Below are positions 41,989-49,555 of a DNA stretch of 49,555 bases, in pieces; within the stretch, counting starts at the first letter, position 1; each line of letters begins with the position of its first letter. Below the pieces are notes generated by a model that worked only from the letters and a program-made list of their open reading frames with translations, did no database searches and had not been told where the DNA came from. The translations under genes and the position numbers were made by a program. Source of the DNA: Beijerinckiaceae bacterium (GTDB lineage Bacteria > Pseudomonadota > Alphaproteobacteria > Rhizobiales > Beijerinckiaceae); NCBI GenBank assembly GCA_947498445.1, contig CANMLK010000004.1, positions 1 to 49,555 on the forward strand, given 5' to 3'.

Positions 41989-42027
41989 GGTTTCCTCTCC
42001 CTGTTGTGGCGCGGTGCGTTCCGGTGG

Positions 42028-42062
42028 TTGACGTCCACAGCCGATGGGCCTGTTATAGCCCA
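42028..42062 (+). promoter_or_regulatory. Promoter with palindrome over the -10 box
   Basis: TTGACG (42028-42033), 17-bp spacer and TGTTAT (42051-42056) form a sigma70-like promoter toward the binding-protein gene at 42107. The inverted repeat TGGGC-N8-GCCCA (42045-42062) covers the -10 box, a typical arrangement for a repressor site in this divergent control region. Confidence 0.5.
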
Positions 42063-42106
42063 CGACCGACAGAATCCAACGTCGGCGCTCCACGGGAGGA
42101 GTTGTC

Positions 42107-43132
42107 ATGAGCCAGAAGACTCGCTGCGCGTTCGCGTGGCTTTCGGCGATTTTTCTCGCAAGCCTTGCAACTCAGTCCCAGGCACAGACCAGCGCGGAGT
42201 TCTTCAAGGGAAAATCGATCGAATTTATCGTTCCGGCGGCCACGGGGGGTGGCTTTGACGCCTATGCCCGCGCGGCTGCGCCCTATCTGAAAAAGCACAT
42301 GCCCGGAAATCCGACGATCAATATCGCCAACATGCCGGGCGCGGGCGGTATCGCGATGCTGCGACGCATGTATGACGTGTCGCCGAAGGACGGCACCGTT
42401 CTGGCGATGCTCAATCGTGTTGCGCTCACCCTCGCCAAACTCGATCCGCCAAAGGTGGGGGTCGACCTCAAGCGCATGGAGCTGATTGGCGGGATGGTGG
42501 CCGAAACCGGGGCCTGCTACGCTTGGAGCGCATCGGGTGTGAAGAGCCTTGAGGATCTGCGCACGCGCAAGGTCGTATTCGCCGATACGTCCGTGGGCGG
42601 CGTGGGCTATATCTATTCGTCCATCCTCGCAGCACTTTACAACAACAACGTCACGCACGTGCTGGGCTATCTCAACAGCGCCGACGCCTGGCTGGCGATG
42701 GAGCGCGGCGAGGCCGAGGCGAATTGCGTCGGCTGGAATGCGGTGCTGGCGCAGCGCCCGGCCTGGGTGGCGGAGAAAAAGATCAATGTGCTCGTGCAGT
42801 TCGGCGAAAAGTCCCTGCCGGGACTCGAACACGTTCCGCTGATCTACGATCTGAAGATGACCCCGCAGCAGCGGCAGGCGATCGCATTCCTTATTCGCAA
42901 CGACGGCGTGTCGCGGACCATCATCGCGCCGCCCGGCACAATGCCCGAGCGGCTGGAGGCGTGGCGGACGGCTTTCACCAAGACCATGGAAGATCCCGAG
43001 TTCCTTGCCTATGCGGCGTCGCTCAAACTCGAGATTGACGTGACCGACCATCGCAAGCTGCGGGAAATCATCGACAGCATTCTGGACACGCCGCAGGACG
43101 CTGTCGATCTGGCCAAACAGATCGTCAAATAA
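42107..43132 (+). CDS. Tripartite tricarboxylate transporter (Bug family) substrate-binding protein
   Basis: 341-residue periplasmic binding protein with a signal peptide (residues 1-27, ending SQAQ). Bug signature segments: FFKGKSIEFIVPAATGGGFD, YLKKHMPGNPTINIANMPG, GAGGIAMLRRMYDV, DTSVGGVGYIYSS. GGGAGGAG precedes the ATG. The membrane subunits TctA and TctB are not adjacent, as is common for orphan Bug proteins. Its position between a hydroxycinnamoyl-CoA lyase and an acyl-CoA synthetase suggests it binds an aromatic acid. Confidence 0.9.
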   Translation: MSQKTRCAFAWLSAIFLASLATQSQAQTSAEFFKGKSIEFIVPAATGGGFDAYARAAAPYLKKHMPGNPTINIANMPGAGGIAMLRRMYDVSPKDGTVLAMLNRVALTLAKLDPPKVGVDLKRMELIGGMVAETGACYAWSASGVKSLEDLRTRKVVFADTSVGGVGYIYSSILAALYNNNVTHVLGYLNSADAWLAMERGEAEANCVGWNAVLAQRPAWVAEKKINVLVQFGEKSLPGLEHVPLIYDLKMTPQQRQAIAFLIRNDGVSRTIIAPPGTMPERLEAWRTAFTKTMEDPEFLAYAASLKLEIDVTDHRKLREIIDSILDTPQDAVDLAKQIVK

Positions 43133-43156
43133 CGAGCCGGAGCGGCGGCTTGAAAA

Positions 43157-43175
43157 TTGCGCAGCAATCGCGCAA
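43157..43175. promoter_or_regulatory. Inverted repeat upstream of the acyl-CoA synthetase gene
   Basis: TTGCGC-AGCAATC-GCGCAA, a perfect 6+7+6 palindrome 25 bp after the binding-protein stop. There is no T-run, so an operator (for example of a MarR-type ferulate regulator) is as likely as a weak terminator. The rest of the 264-bp gap to 43396 shows no gene. Confidence 0.35.
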
Positions 43176-43396
43176 GGAAGACGCCGTTGCAAAACTTCGT
43201 GCGCGTATGGCGGTTAGTCTCAAACCCGCGCAGGCTTTGTCGACTGCAGGATGTGTCGCGGTCTGTCGATGAAGCGGAGATGCTTCTCAACGCGCCCCTT
43301 CTCGCCCTTTCAGAAAAGCAAAGAGACACGCGGTCTGGCGGGGATTATGCTCGCGCACCGGCGCAACGATGTCGGGGCCACACATGAGGAAACGCC

Positions 43397-45568
43397 ATGG
43401 ACTTTGCGGCTGCGAAAGCAAGGGTCGGCGCGCTCGTTGCGCCGAAGAACGTCGTGCTCGTCGGCGCGAGCGACAAGCCCGGCAGCTGGGCGGCGCGCGT
43501 CTGGCGCAATCTCAACCGATACGCATTTCCGTGCCCGATCTATCCGATGAACCCGGGCCGGACGGAGATCTGGGGCCGCCCGTGCTATTCCGATTTCGCC
43601 GCGCTGCCGGAGAAGCCCGACCATCTCGTGATCCTCGCGCCTGCGCCCCATGTCCCGGGCATCATCCGCAAGGGCGCTGCGGCGGGGGCGCGCAGCGCGA
43701 CGATCTTCTCGGCGGGCTTTGGTGAAGGGGCGGGCGGCGGCGGCGCCCTTGACGACGACCTGCGCGCGGCCCTTGCCGAGACCGGTATCGGCGCCTCGGG
43801 ACCCAATTGCATGGGCAACATCTGCGCGCCGGCCCGGTTCGTGACGCTGACCGAAGACCGCGCTCTCAACCTGACTGGCGGACCCGTTGCGCTCGTCGGG
43901 CAGAGCGGCGGGGTGATGATTTTCGTCAACCAGGCGCTCGAGGAGCGCGGCGTCTTCGCCGAATATCTCATCACGAGCGGCAACGAGGCCGGCCTCACCG
44001 CCGCCGATTACATCGCCTATTTCGCGGACCAGCCGCGCATCAAGGTCATCGTCGTGTACATCGAGGCGCTCAAGCGCGCCGGGAATTTCCTTGCCGCCTG
44101 CCTTGCTGCGCGCGCTGCGGGCAAGTCCGTCATCGCCCTCAAGCTCGGCGGATCGGAAGCTGGCCGTTCCGCCGCCATGGCGCATACGGGATCGCTCGCA
44201 GGATCGCTCGAAGCCTTCGATGCGCTCGCCGCCGATTGCGGCGTGATCCGCGCGGAGACGATCGACGACGCCGTCGAGATCGCTGAATATCTCGCGCATG
44301 CGCCGCCGCCGTCGGGCCCCCGCCTTGGCGCAGTCACGATGTCGGGCGCCTATCGCGGGCTTCTGCTTGACGCCGCCGCGAAGTGCGGCCTGTCCTTCCC
44401 GGCGCTCGCGCCTGATACGACGGCCCGGCTCGAGAAGTCGCTCGGCGTCGGGTCGCTTGTCAGCAACCCCATCGACGGCGGCTTCAGCATTCTCACGAGC
44501 GAGGCCGCCTATCGCGAATGCATCGAGGCCATGCGCGCCGATCCCAATATCGACATGGTCCTGCTGCAGGGGGCGCTGCCGCGCGGACCGGGCTCGCAGC
44601 GCGCTGAAAACTACATCCGCATCGCGGAGGAGTACGCTGCGGCTGGCGGCAAGCCGATCGCCTTGGTCACGCTCGCCTCCCACGGCCAGACCGACTACAG
44701 CCGCGCACTGCGGGTGGATGTGCCGCACATGCCTTTCCTGCAGGAGGCCAACAAGGCGTTGCGCGCGATCCAGCGAACCCATGAGCGAGAGCTGCGATAC
44801 GCGCTGGCCGGCGCGGATGCGCCCTCGATTGCGTCGCCCGCCCGGACCGCCGCGCGCAAGCGCCTTCGCGCGGCCGCCGAGGCCGGCGAGACGGCGCTCA
44901 GCGAACACGCCTCAAAGGAAATCCTCGCCGCCTATGGCCTGCCGCTGCCGCGCGAAACGTTCGCCGCGAGCCAGGAGGCCGCGGTCTCGGCCGCGAACGC
45001 GATCGGCTATCCCGTCGTGCTCAAGGGCGTGCTCGCCGCCGTGCAGCACAAGACGGAAGCTGGCGCCGTGATGCTTGGCCTGCGCGACGAGGCGGCGGTG
45101 CGCGCGGCGTGGGACAAGATCGCCGCCAACGTGCGCGCCGCCGGTTTCGATACGCCGCTTGATGGCGTCATCGTCGCCGAACAGGTGGGCGAAGGCGTCG
45201 AGCTCGTCATCGGCCTCCATCGCGATCCCGAATGCGGGCTCACGTTCATGGCGGGCGCCGGGGGCGTGCTGCTCGAACTCGTCAAGGACGTGGCGTTCGC
45301 CGCCGCGCCGATGAACCAGGCCAAGGCGCGGGATATGCTTGCGCGCACCCGGGCGGCGCGCCTCATCGAAGGCTTTCGCGGCTCGGCCGCGCTCGACGCC
45401 ACGCCCGCGCACGAGGCCATCCTCGCGCTTGGCGCGCTCGTTAGCGACGCGGGCGAGTACATCGAGTCGGTCGACATCAATCCATTCCGGCTGCTTCCTT
45501 CAGGCGGGCGGGCGCTCGACGCGCTAATCGTCCTACGCCAGCACGCCTCCTCGCTGCGTCCCGGCTAA
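43397..45568 (+). CDS. NDP-forming acyl-CoA synthetase, probable feruloyl-CoA synthetase
   Basis: 723 residues, fusion of alpha and beta parts of the acetate-CoA ligase (ADP-forming) family. An N-terminal CoA-binding domain (VLVGASDKPGSWAARVWRN) is followed by the succinyl-CoA-synthetase-like domain (GPVALVGQSGGVMIF) with the phosphorylatable His263 in MAHTGSLAGS, and a C-terminal ATP-grasp domain (from about residue 490: HASKEILAAYGLPLPRE, VVLKGVLAAVQHKTEAGAV). Sphingobium FerA is of this NDP-forming type and activates ferulate. Together with the HCHL gene it suggests a complete hydroxycinnamate side-chain pathway. GAGG precedes the ATG. Confidence 0.87.
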   Translation: MDFAAAKARVGALVAPKNVVLVGASDKPGSWAARVWRNLNRYAFPCPIYPMNPGRTEIWGRPCYSDFAALPEKPDHLVILAPAPHVPGIIRKGAAAGARSATIFSAGFGEGAGGGGALDDDLRAALAETGIGASGPNCMGNICAPARFVTLTEDRALNLTGGPVALVGQSGGVMIFVNQALEERGVFAEYLITSGNEAGLTAADYIAYFADQPRIKVIVVYIEALKRAGNFLAACLAARAAGKSVIALKLGGSEAGRSAAMAHTGSLAGSLEAFDALAADCGVIRAETIDDAVEIAEYLAHAPPPSGPRLGAVTMSGAYRGLLLDAAAKCGLSFPALAPDTTARLEKSLGVGSLVSNPIDGGFSILTSEAAYRECIEAMRADPNIDMVLLQGALPRGPGSQRAENYIRIAEEYAAAGGKPIALVTLASHGQTDYSRALRVDVPHMPFLQEANKALRAIQRTHERELRYALAGADAPSIASPARTAARKRLRAAAEAGETALSEHASKEILAAYGLPLPRETFAASQEAAVSAANAIGYPVVLKGVLAAVQHKTEAGAVMLGLRDEAAVRAAWDKIAANVRAAGFDTPLDGVIVAEQVGEGVELVIGLHRDPECGLTFMAGAGGVLLELVKDVAFAAAPMNQAKARDMLARTRAARLIEGFRGSAALDATPAHEAILALGALVSDAGEYIESVDINPFRLLPSGGRALDALIVLRQHASSLRPG

Positions 45569-45589
45569 AAACAGCACTGGGGGGAGTGA

Positions 45590-45666
45590 TGGTAGCGGAG
45601 GAGGGACTCGAACCCCCGACACGAGGATTATGATTCCTCTGCTCTAGCCAGCTGAGCTACTCCGCC
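45590..45666 (-). tRNA. tRNA-Met (CAT)
   Basis: 77-nt cloverleaf on the minus strand including an encoded CCA end. Acceptor stem GGCGGAG/CTCCGCT, D-arm AGCTCAGCTGGCTAGAGC, anticodon stem GAGGA/TCCTC with loop ATCATAA giving anticodon CAT, T-arm with GTTCGAGTC. The overall sequence matches alphaproteobacterial elongator tRNA-Met; the lysidine-modified tRNA-Ile2, also CAT, is less likely. Confidence 0.95.
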
Positions 45667-45696
45667 CCGTTCGCGCTATTGGCGCGAGACGAGCGG

Positions 45697-45726
45697 CATA
45701 TAGGAGGGCCGCTCGCAGCGTGTCAA
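45697..45726 (-). promoter_or_regulatory. Promoter of tRNA-Met
   Basis: On the minus strand TTGACA (45726-45721) is followed after 18 bp by TATATG (45702-45697), about 30 bp upstream of the mature tRNA 5' end. Confidence 0.75.
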
Positions 45727-45775
45727 GGAAGGGGCTGGGGGGATTTGCGCGCGCGCGCGGATTTTCCAAATTTCT

Positions 45776-46091
45776 GTGCTCCCGCATTCGAACGACGACA
45801 GGGAAGTGATGCGCTGCAGCGGCAACGTGTTTGCTGACTTTGGCGACGCCGACGCTGAAACGAATAAAATGAAGGCTGACATAGCCGTCGAAATCATCCT
45901 CACCCTCAACAAGCGGGGACTGACGGCCCGTGCAGGGGCGAAGGTGGCCAAAGTGGACGCCAACATTCAGCGCATCCGCAATGCCGACTTTGTCCCGATT
46001 CACCATCGACCGCCTTGTGCGGATTGTCTGCCGCCTTGGCCGCTCGGCTGAAATGAAGGTTTTGCCCGAGCGGTCAGGTGTGGCGGCGTAA
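45776..46091 (+). pseudogene. Frameshifted XRE-type antitoxin (HigA-like)
   Basis: The sequence SGNVFADFGDADAETNKMKA is the start of the small HTH antitoxin group often called HigA2/XRE. The frame continues to NADF (near 45991), after which one extra base breaks it. If the G after GACTTT is ignored, the protein goes on as SRFTIDRLVRIVCRLGRS and EMKVLPERSGVAA to a TAA at 46091. As it stands, translation stops at 46051 with an unrelated tail. Start is GTG 45776 or ATG 45809, the latter with AGGGAAG upstream. No HigB-type toxin gene is adjacent, so this is a decayed or misread orphan antitoxin. Confidence 0.75.
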
Positions 46092-46153
46092 GATCGAAAG
46101 CGCCCCATTCCTTTGCTCCGACGATCGGAGCCCCTCGTGCAAGTTCAGTGTTT

Positions 46154-46972
46154 TCAAACAGCACCGTGGCAGCGCTTAAAGCGAAGACCCGAGCGACATG
46201 GGCAGGGAGCATTCCTACGAGGCTTTAATTGCGGGTCTGTTTGCGGCGGCGATGGCCACGGTGGGGAAATAAGATCGCCGATCTGTATACCAACACCACA
46301 GTGGGATGTGCGGCCTCCCCGCAATGTGGCGTTTGGTAGGTTCGTTTCTTCCTTGCCGAGTATGATTTTCTGCTCTCCCAACCAAATCTTACCCACGATA
46401 ATGGCTTCGGGCTGACGGAAATCCATCCGCAGTGCAATGTCGCGAGATCCGTAGCGGGCAATCGCCAGATTGTGTGCGTATTCAAAGTCCCAGAAGTCAT
46501 CTATTCTAAACGTAATTTCGTTATTTACTACTTTAAGAAGCGACCTGCCGGAGGGGTCGAGTAAGTCCAGAGAAACCTTTGCTTGGCCTTCTTCAATTGA
46601 GCAGGCGATGATTGGCTTGTTAAAAAATTGCAAGATGACTGGTGTGTTGTCGTACCAGTTCCCGCCCACTTTAAAAACCAAATCGCGTTTGTCGAATTCG
46701 AGGGCTCCAGAAAACATACCATTGGAGATATTGAACGGTTTTCTTTTAACTTCGTACTGCCGATCGCGTTGCCATTTGGCGACCATGGGGTGACATTGAC
46801 CACACAGCGCCACCATGTCTTCCGGGCGGAAATGCTCATCTTCGCTAAATGGCACTATATGATGATATTCGACATACGGATGCCCACATTTCGCACAGCC
46901 GAAGCCAGCCTCTTGTCGAAGTTGGCGTTCAACGGATAATGGAGTTGCTTGACGGCTGTAGCCTTTAGACAT
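46154..46972 (-). CDS. HNH nuclease-domain protein with C-terminal SEC-C motif
   Basis: 272 residues. The N-terminal zinc-bound HNH domain has Cys26/Cys29 and Cys57/Cys60 with YHHIVPFSEDEHFRPEDMVA and CGQCH. The middle 150 residues are beta-rich and unassigned. The end is a SEC-C zinc motif (CPCRSGLRFKRCH) like that of SecA. Composition is more A+T-rich than neighbours. The ATG at 46972 overlaps the end of pmtA by 8 bp; no clear ribosome-binding site, so coupling is likely. It may be a defence-type nuclease. Confidence 0.8.
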   Translation of the reverse strand: MSKGYSRQATPLSVERQLRQEAGFGCAKCGHPYVEYHHIVPFSEDEHFRPEDMVALCGQCHPMVAKWQRDRQYEVKRKPFNISNGMFSGALEFDKRDLVFKVGGNWYDNTPVILQFFNKPIIACSIEEGQAKVSLDLLDPSGRSLLKVVNNEITFRIDDFWDFEYAHNLAIARYGSRDIALRMDFRQPEAIIVGKIWLGEQKIILGKEETNLPNATLRGGRTSHCGVGIQIGDLISPPWPSPPQTDPQLKPRRNAPCPCRSGLRFKRCHGAV

Positions 46973-47660
46973 TGTGAGATACAGTAGGCTCGCCCGCATC
47001 CTTGCGGATGCGCGCGATTGTGAACAGGCCTAGCGGGTTCAGCCGCCGCCTTTCCACAAGTTCCAGATTGGGTCGTGAATCGATCCAGTCGCCGATGATC
47101 GCCCACGGAAATTGCGGGCGCCAGCCGAGTTTTTCGGCGCGCTTTTCCATGAAGCGTTCGATCATCGCGATGGGGCCGCTGTCGGCGCCGATGTGGTTGA
47201 CGATGATGATCTCGCCGCCCGGGCGCACGACGCGCGCCATCTCGTCCATGGTGCGCACGGGATCGGGCACGGTGGTGATGACGTAGGGCGCCACCGCGCC
47301 GTCGAAACTGTCGTTGGCGTATTCAAGGTCCATGGCGTCCATGACGCGCAGATCCTCAACGTTGCTGAGTTTCAGATCCGCCACACGCTTGCGCGCGATC
47401 TCCAGCATCGGGTTGGACAGATCGACGCCGGTGATCTTTACGGCGGTCGATAACATCGGCAATTCAAGGCCGGTGCCGACCCCTACGTCGAGCACGCGCC
47501 CGCCCAGCCGGTTTACGGCCTCCGCCGCCGCCATCCGCCCCGGTTTCAAGACCAGCCTGAACACTTTGTCGTAGATTGGCGCCCAGCGGGCGTATGCGGC
47601 TTCCACGTTTTCGTTGGTTATCGCCGCCAGATTTTGCCCGCTTCCCCTCTGATCGCTCAC
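46965..47660 (-). CDS. pmtA: Phosphatidylethanolamine N-methyltransferase, Rhodobacter type
   Basis: 231-residue class I SAM-dependent methyltransferase that converts phosphatidylethanolamine stepwise to phosphatidylcholine. Key parts: AAYARWAPIYDKVFRLVLKP, motif I VLDVGVGTGLELPML, GVDLSNPMLEIARKRV, LRVMDAMDLEYANDSFDGAV, PYVITTVPDPVRTMDEMARV and IIIVNHIGA. This pattern is closer to R. sphaeroides PmtA than to UbiE. The start is GTG at 47660, 6 nt after a GGGGGGA purine run. Cytoplasmic, acting at the inner membrane. Confidence 0.87.
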   Translation of the reverse strand: MSDQRGSGQNLAAITNENVEAAYARWAPIYDKVFRLVLKPGRMAAAEAVNRLGGRVLDVGVGTGLELPMLSTAVKITGVDLSNPMLEIARKRVADLKLSNVEDLRVMDAMDLEYANDSFDGAVAPYVITTVPDPVRTMDEMARVVRPGGEIIIVNHIGADSGPIAMIERFMEKRAEKLGWRPQFPWAIIGDWIDSRPNLELVERRRLNPLGLFTIARIRKDAGEPTVSHNV

Positions 47661-47685
47661 GCAAATCCCCCCGTTGCGATGCGCC

Positions 47686-48858
47686 TTACGCGGCCCCTCG
47701 CGCCGGTTCGGTCGCACGAATAAACCCTCCGCCTAGCACCCGTGCGCGGGGGCCGGCATTCTCGTAGACGACACAGGCCTGTCCCGGAGACACGCCGTCC
47801 TCGCCGTTCAGCAGTTCGACGAGCGCGCCGTCTGGCGTCACGAACAGGGTCGCGGGAGCAGGCGGGCGGGTCGAGCGCAGGCGCACGCTCACCTCAAGGC
47901 CCGTCTGCGGAATGTCGGTGAAGTCGCCTTCGCCAATCCAGTTTACGTCGCGCAGGCGAACGAGACGGGTCGCGAGCGCCTCTCGGGGCCCGACGATGAC
48001 CCGGCGGGCGGCTGCTTCCAGCCGCACCACAAACAGCGGCTCGCCGCCGGTGACTGCGGAATCGCTCAGGCCCAGACCGCGCCTCTGGCCGATTGTGTAA
48101 TGCATGATGCCGGCATGGCGGCCAAGAACGCGCCCATCGACATGGACGATGTCGCCCGGATCGGCGGCGTCGGGCCGCAGCTTCGCGATGACGTCCGTGT
48201 AGCGGCCCTGGGGCACAAAGCAGATGTCCTGACTGTCGGGCTTGTCGGCGATGGTGAGGCCGAACTCGCGGGCGATCTCGCGCACCTGCGCCTTGGGCAG
48301 ATCGCCGAGCGGAAAGCGCAGCAGATCGAGCTGATCCCTGGTGGTCGCGAACAGGAAGTAGCTCTGGTCCCGGTCGCTGTCGGTCGCGCGGTAAAGTCCG
48401 CGTCTGCCGCCGGGTAGGGCGGACGAGGAAATGTAATGGCCCGTCGCCAACGCGTCCGCGCCAAGATCCCGGGCGGTGTCAAACAGGTCGGCGAATTTGA
48501 TGTGCTGGTTGCAGGCGACGCAGGGAATGGGCGTCTCGCCCGCCGCGTAGGAGCGGGCGAAGGGGTCCATCACCTTTTCACGAAAGCGGCTCTCATAATC
48601 GAGCACGTAGTGAGGAAAGCCGACGCTTTCGGCCACGCGCCGCGCGTCGAGGATGTCCTGACCCGCGCAGCAGGCGCCTTTGCGCTTCACCGCCGCGCCG
48701 TGGTCGTAAAGCTGCAAGGTGACGCCAACGACGTCATACCCCTCGCGGGCAAGCAGCGTGGCGACGACGGAGGAATCCACACCGCCTGACATGGCGACGA
48801 CCACGCGCGTGTCTGCAGGCGCGCGGGCAAAGCCCAGGCTGTTCAGCCCGGTGGCCAT
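47686..48858 (-). CDS. mnmA: tRNA-specific 2-thiouridylase MnmA
   Basis: 390 residues. It thiolates U34 of tRNA for Lys, Glu and Gln. PP-loop is [12 protein letters not shown]. The catalytic cysteines are in [12 protein letters not shown] and [13 protein letters not shown]. Central tRNA-binding and C-terminal beta-barrel domains are present ([15 protein letters not shown] and later blocks). Start taken as ATG 48858, although no ribosome-binding site is seen; the frame is open to 48987 and a start at a TTG with AAGG upstream would add about 13 residues. Confidence 0.95.
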   Translation of the reverse strand: MATGLNSLGFARAPADTRVVVAMSGGVDSSVVATLLAREGYDVVGVTLQLYDHGAAVKRKGACCAGQDILDARRVAESVGFPHYVLDYESRFREKVMDPFARSYAAGETPIPCVACNQHIKFADLFDTARDLGADALATGHYISSSALPGGRRGLYRATDSDRDQSYFLFATTRDQLDLLRFPLGDLPKAQVREIAREFGLTIADKPDSQDICFVPQGRYTDVIAKLRPDAADPGDIVHVDGRVLGRHAGIMHYTIGQRRGLGLSDSAVTGGEPLFVVRLEAAARRVIVGPREALATRLVRLRDVNWIGEGDFTDIPQTGLEVSVRLRSTRPPAPATLFVTPDGALVELLNGEDGVSPGQACVVYENAGPRARVLGGGFIRATEPARGAA

Positions 48859-49229
48859 TGCGCGGGGCGCGGCGTCGATATGGATGGCGTCGGTCGGCAA
48901 ATTGATAACCTTGGGGGTGTTCGCAGAAATTTCCGCGAGAGCAGGCGGAAGACGGGTGAACAAAAGCACGATGCTGCGAAATTGCAACCTCCGACGAGGC
49001 CATGGCGAATTTGAGGCGTCGTTACAGGCTCGGCTCGCAGCATGGTTAACGGCGTATGCATAGTCGTGCCGAAATGAGGCGACCTCGAGTAGTTTGCTAA
49101 CGCGATGGTAATAAACAGCTCAATTCAAACGCATTTTTCGTATTTTTTGCGGTGATTGCTTAGGCGTTTTTTAAATCCGCGTCCGTATTGTCATCCTGAG
49201 TTTGGTCGTACGGGAGTTGAGTAAATCAC
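48859..49229. other. 371-bp divergent region between mnmA and sciP
   Basis: The mnmA-proximal 130 bp remain open in the mnmA frame and may encode an N-terminal extension. The sciP-proximal part is A+T-rich, with runs of T, as expected for a promoter. A CtrA-like pair of half sites lies at 49097. No other gene was found. Confidence 0.55.
49097..49111. promoter_or_regulatory. CtrA-like half-site pair
   Basis: CTAA-N7-GTAA resembles the CtrA box TTAA-N7-TTAA, with one mismatch in each half. It lies upstream of sciP, a gene controlled by CtrA in Caulobacter. The match is imperfect, so this is a weak candidate. Confidence 0.3.
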
Positions 49230-49505
49230 ATGACTGAGCCCTATCGAACACGGGCAAAATACGTCATCGGCCCGGATGGGAGCCCGCTTACTATAGCGGA
49301 TCTGCCGCCAGCCAACACGAAGCGCTGGGTCATACGCCGGAAGGCCGAGGTCGTAGCCGCTGTCCGCGGGGGGCTCTTGTCCCTCGAAGAAGCGTGCAAC
49401 CGCTATACGCTGACGGTGGATGAATTTCTCAGTTGGCAGATCTCCATCGATCAGCATGGCCTTGCCGGCCTACGGACGACCCGTATCCAGCAATATCGTC
49501 AGTAA
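49230..49505 (+). CDS. sciP: SciP-type CtrA inhibitor (DUF1153)
   Basis: 91 residues. It contains the DUF1153 core: KYVIGPDGSPLTIADLPP, RWVIRRKAEVVAAVRGGLLS, LEEACNRYTLTVDEFLSWQ, and an end HGLAGLRTTRIQQYR. The basic helical middle forms the helix-turn-helix. In Caulobacter SciP binds the master regulator CtrA and blocks activation of its promoters after cell division. It is the best single indicator that this is an alphaproteobacterium with the CtrA cell-cycle network. Confidence 0.94.
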   Translation: MTEPYRTRAKYVIGPDGSPLTIADLPPANTKRWVIRRKAEVVAAVRGGLLSLEEACNRYTLTVDEFLSWQISIDQHGLAGLRTTRIQQYRQ

Positions 49506-49532
49506 TTTTTCCGCTGCCCCCCGGAGACGGAC

Positions 49533-49555
49533 AAGCCGATCGCAAGACCGGCTTT
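49533..49555 (+). terminator. Probable terminator after sciP (cut by window edge)
   Basis: AAGCCG (49533-49538) pairs with CGGCTT (49549-49554) and a T follows at the window end. The T-run, if any, lies outside. Confidence 0.5.

Noticed and set aside
1-49555. CRISPR array, prophage or complete insertion sequence
   Set aside because: No regularly spaced direct repeats, no transposase, integrase or phage structural genes were seen.

Overview
The window reads as a GC-rich alphaproteobacterial chromosome, most likely Hyphomicrobiales (Rhizobiales). The evidence is the block rpmJ, TPR protein, pyk, DUF1036, N-formylglutamate amidohydrolase, DUF1244 and DUF2312; a SciP-type CtrA inhibitor; a BA14K protein; a Rhodobacter-type PmtA; and the soluble NAD-dependent Fds formate dehydrogenase. 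No rRNA, CRISPR array, complete IS element or prophage was seen. One tRNA (Met, CAT) is present.

Layout. 1-8.7 kb: end of aquaporin Z, a cupin, an SGNH hydrolase, a nitronate monooxygenase/keto-acid hydratase pair, then the conserved housekeeping block. 8.7-9.5 kb: a disturbed patch with two copies of a palindromic intergenic repeat, a remnant of a WD40-protein 3' end and an A+T-rich orphan gene. 9.5-14.5 kb: a zinc-uptake operon on the minus strand (His-rich small membrane protein, znuC, znuB, znuA, COG0523 GTPase, WD40 protein) behind a Zur-like box. 14.6-19.1 kb: small proteins, then an IclR regulator with a flavin monooxygenase and a class II aldolase. 19.2-22.7 kb: a flavoprotein, an RluA-type pseudouridine synthase and an HNH nuclease. 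22.9-25.4 kb: an ACMSD-like amidohydrolase divergent from two tandem cupins. 25.5-33.1 kb: an orphan EutA-family protein followed by fdsGBA-fdhD-fdsD. 33.2-38.5 kb: a secreted lectin-like protein, a TauD-type dioxygenase, a TAXI-TRAP transporter and DoxX. 38.7-40.9 kb: a 57-residue membrane protein unit and a B12-binding radical SAM gene interrupted by an in-frame TAG. 41.2-45.6 kb: a hydroxycinnamoyl-CoA hydratase-lyase, a Bug-type binding protein and an NDP-forming acyl-CoA synthetase, resembling a ferulate/p-coumarate module. 45.6-49.5 kb: tRNA-Met, a frameshifted antitoxin, an HNH/SEC-C protein, pmtA, mnmA and sciP.

How it fits together. Much of the accessory content suits a soil or water bacterium that takes up organic and aromatic acids with periplasmic-binding-protein transporters and degrades them through CoA-dependent, flavin and non-heme-metal enzymes, with formate oxidised to NADH. 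The parts least explained by known systems are the orphan EutA-like ATPase beside tandem cupins and a metal-site-altered amidohydrolase, and the His-rich micro-membrane protein plus beta-propeller in the zinc operon. Three genes carry single-base-type lesions (BA14K, radical SAM, antitoxin). These may be real decay or sequence errors.
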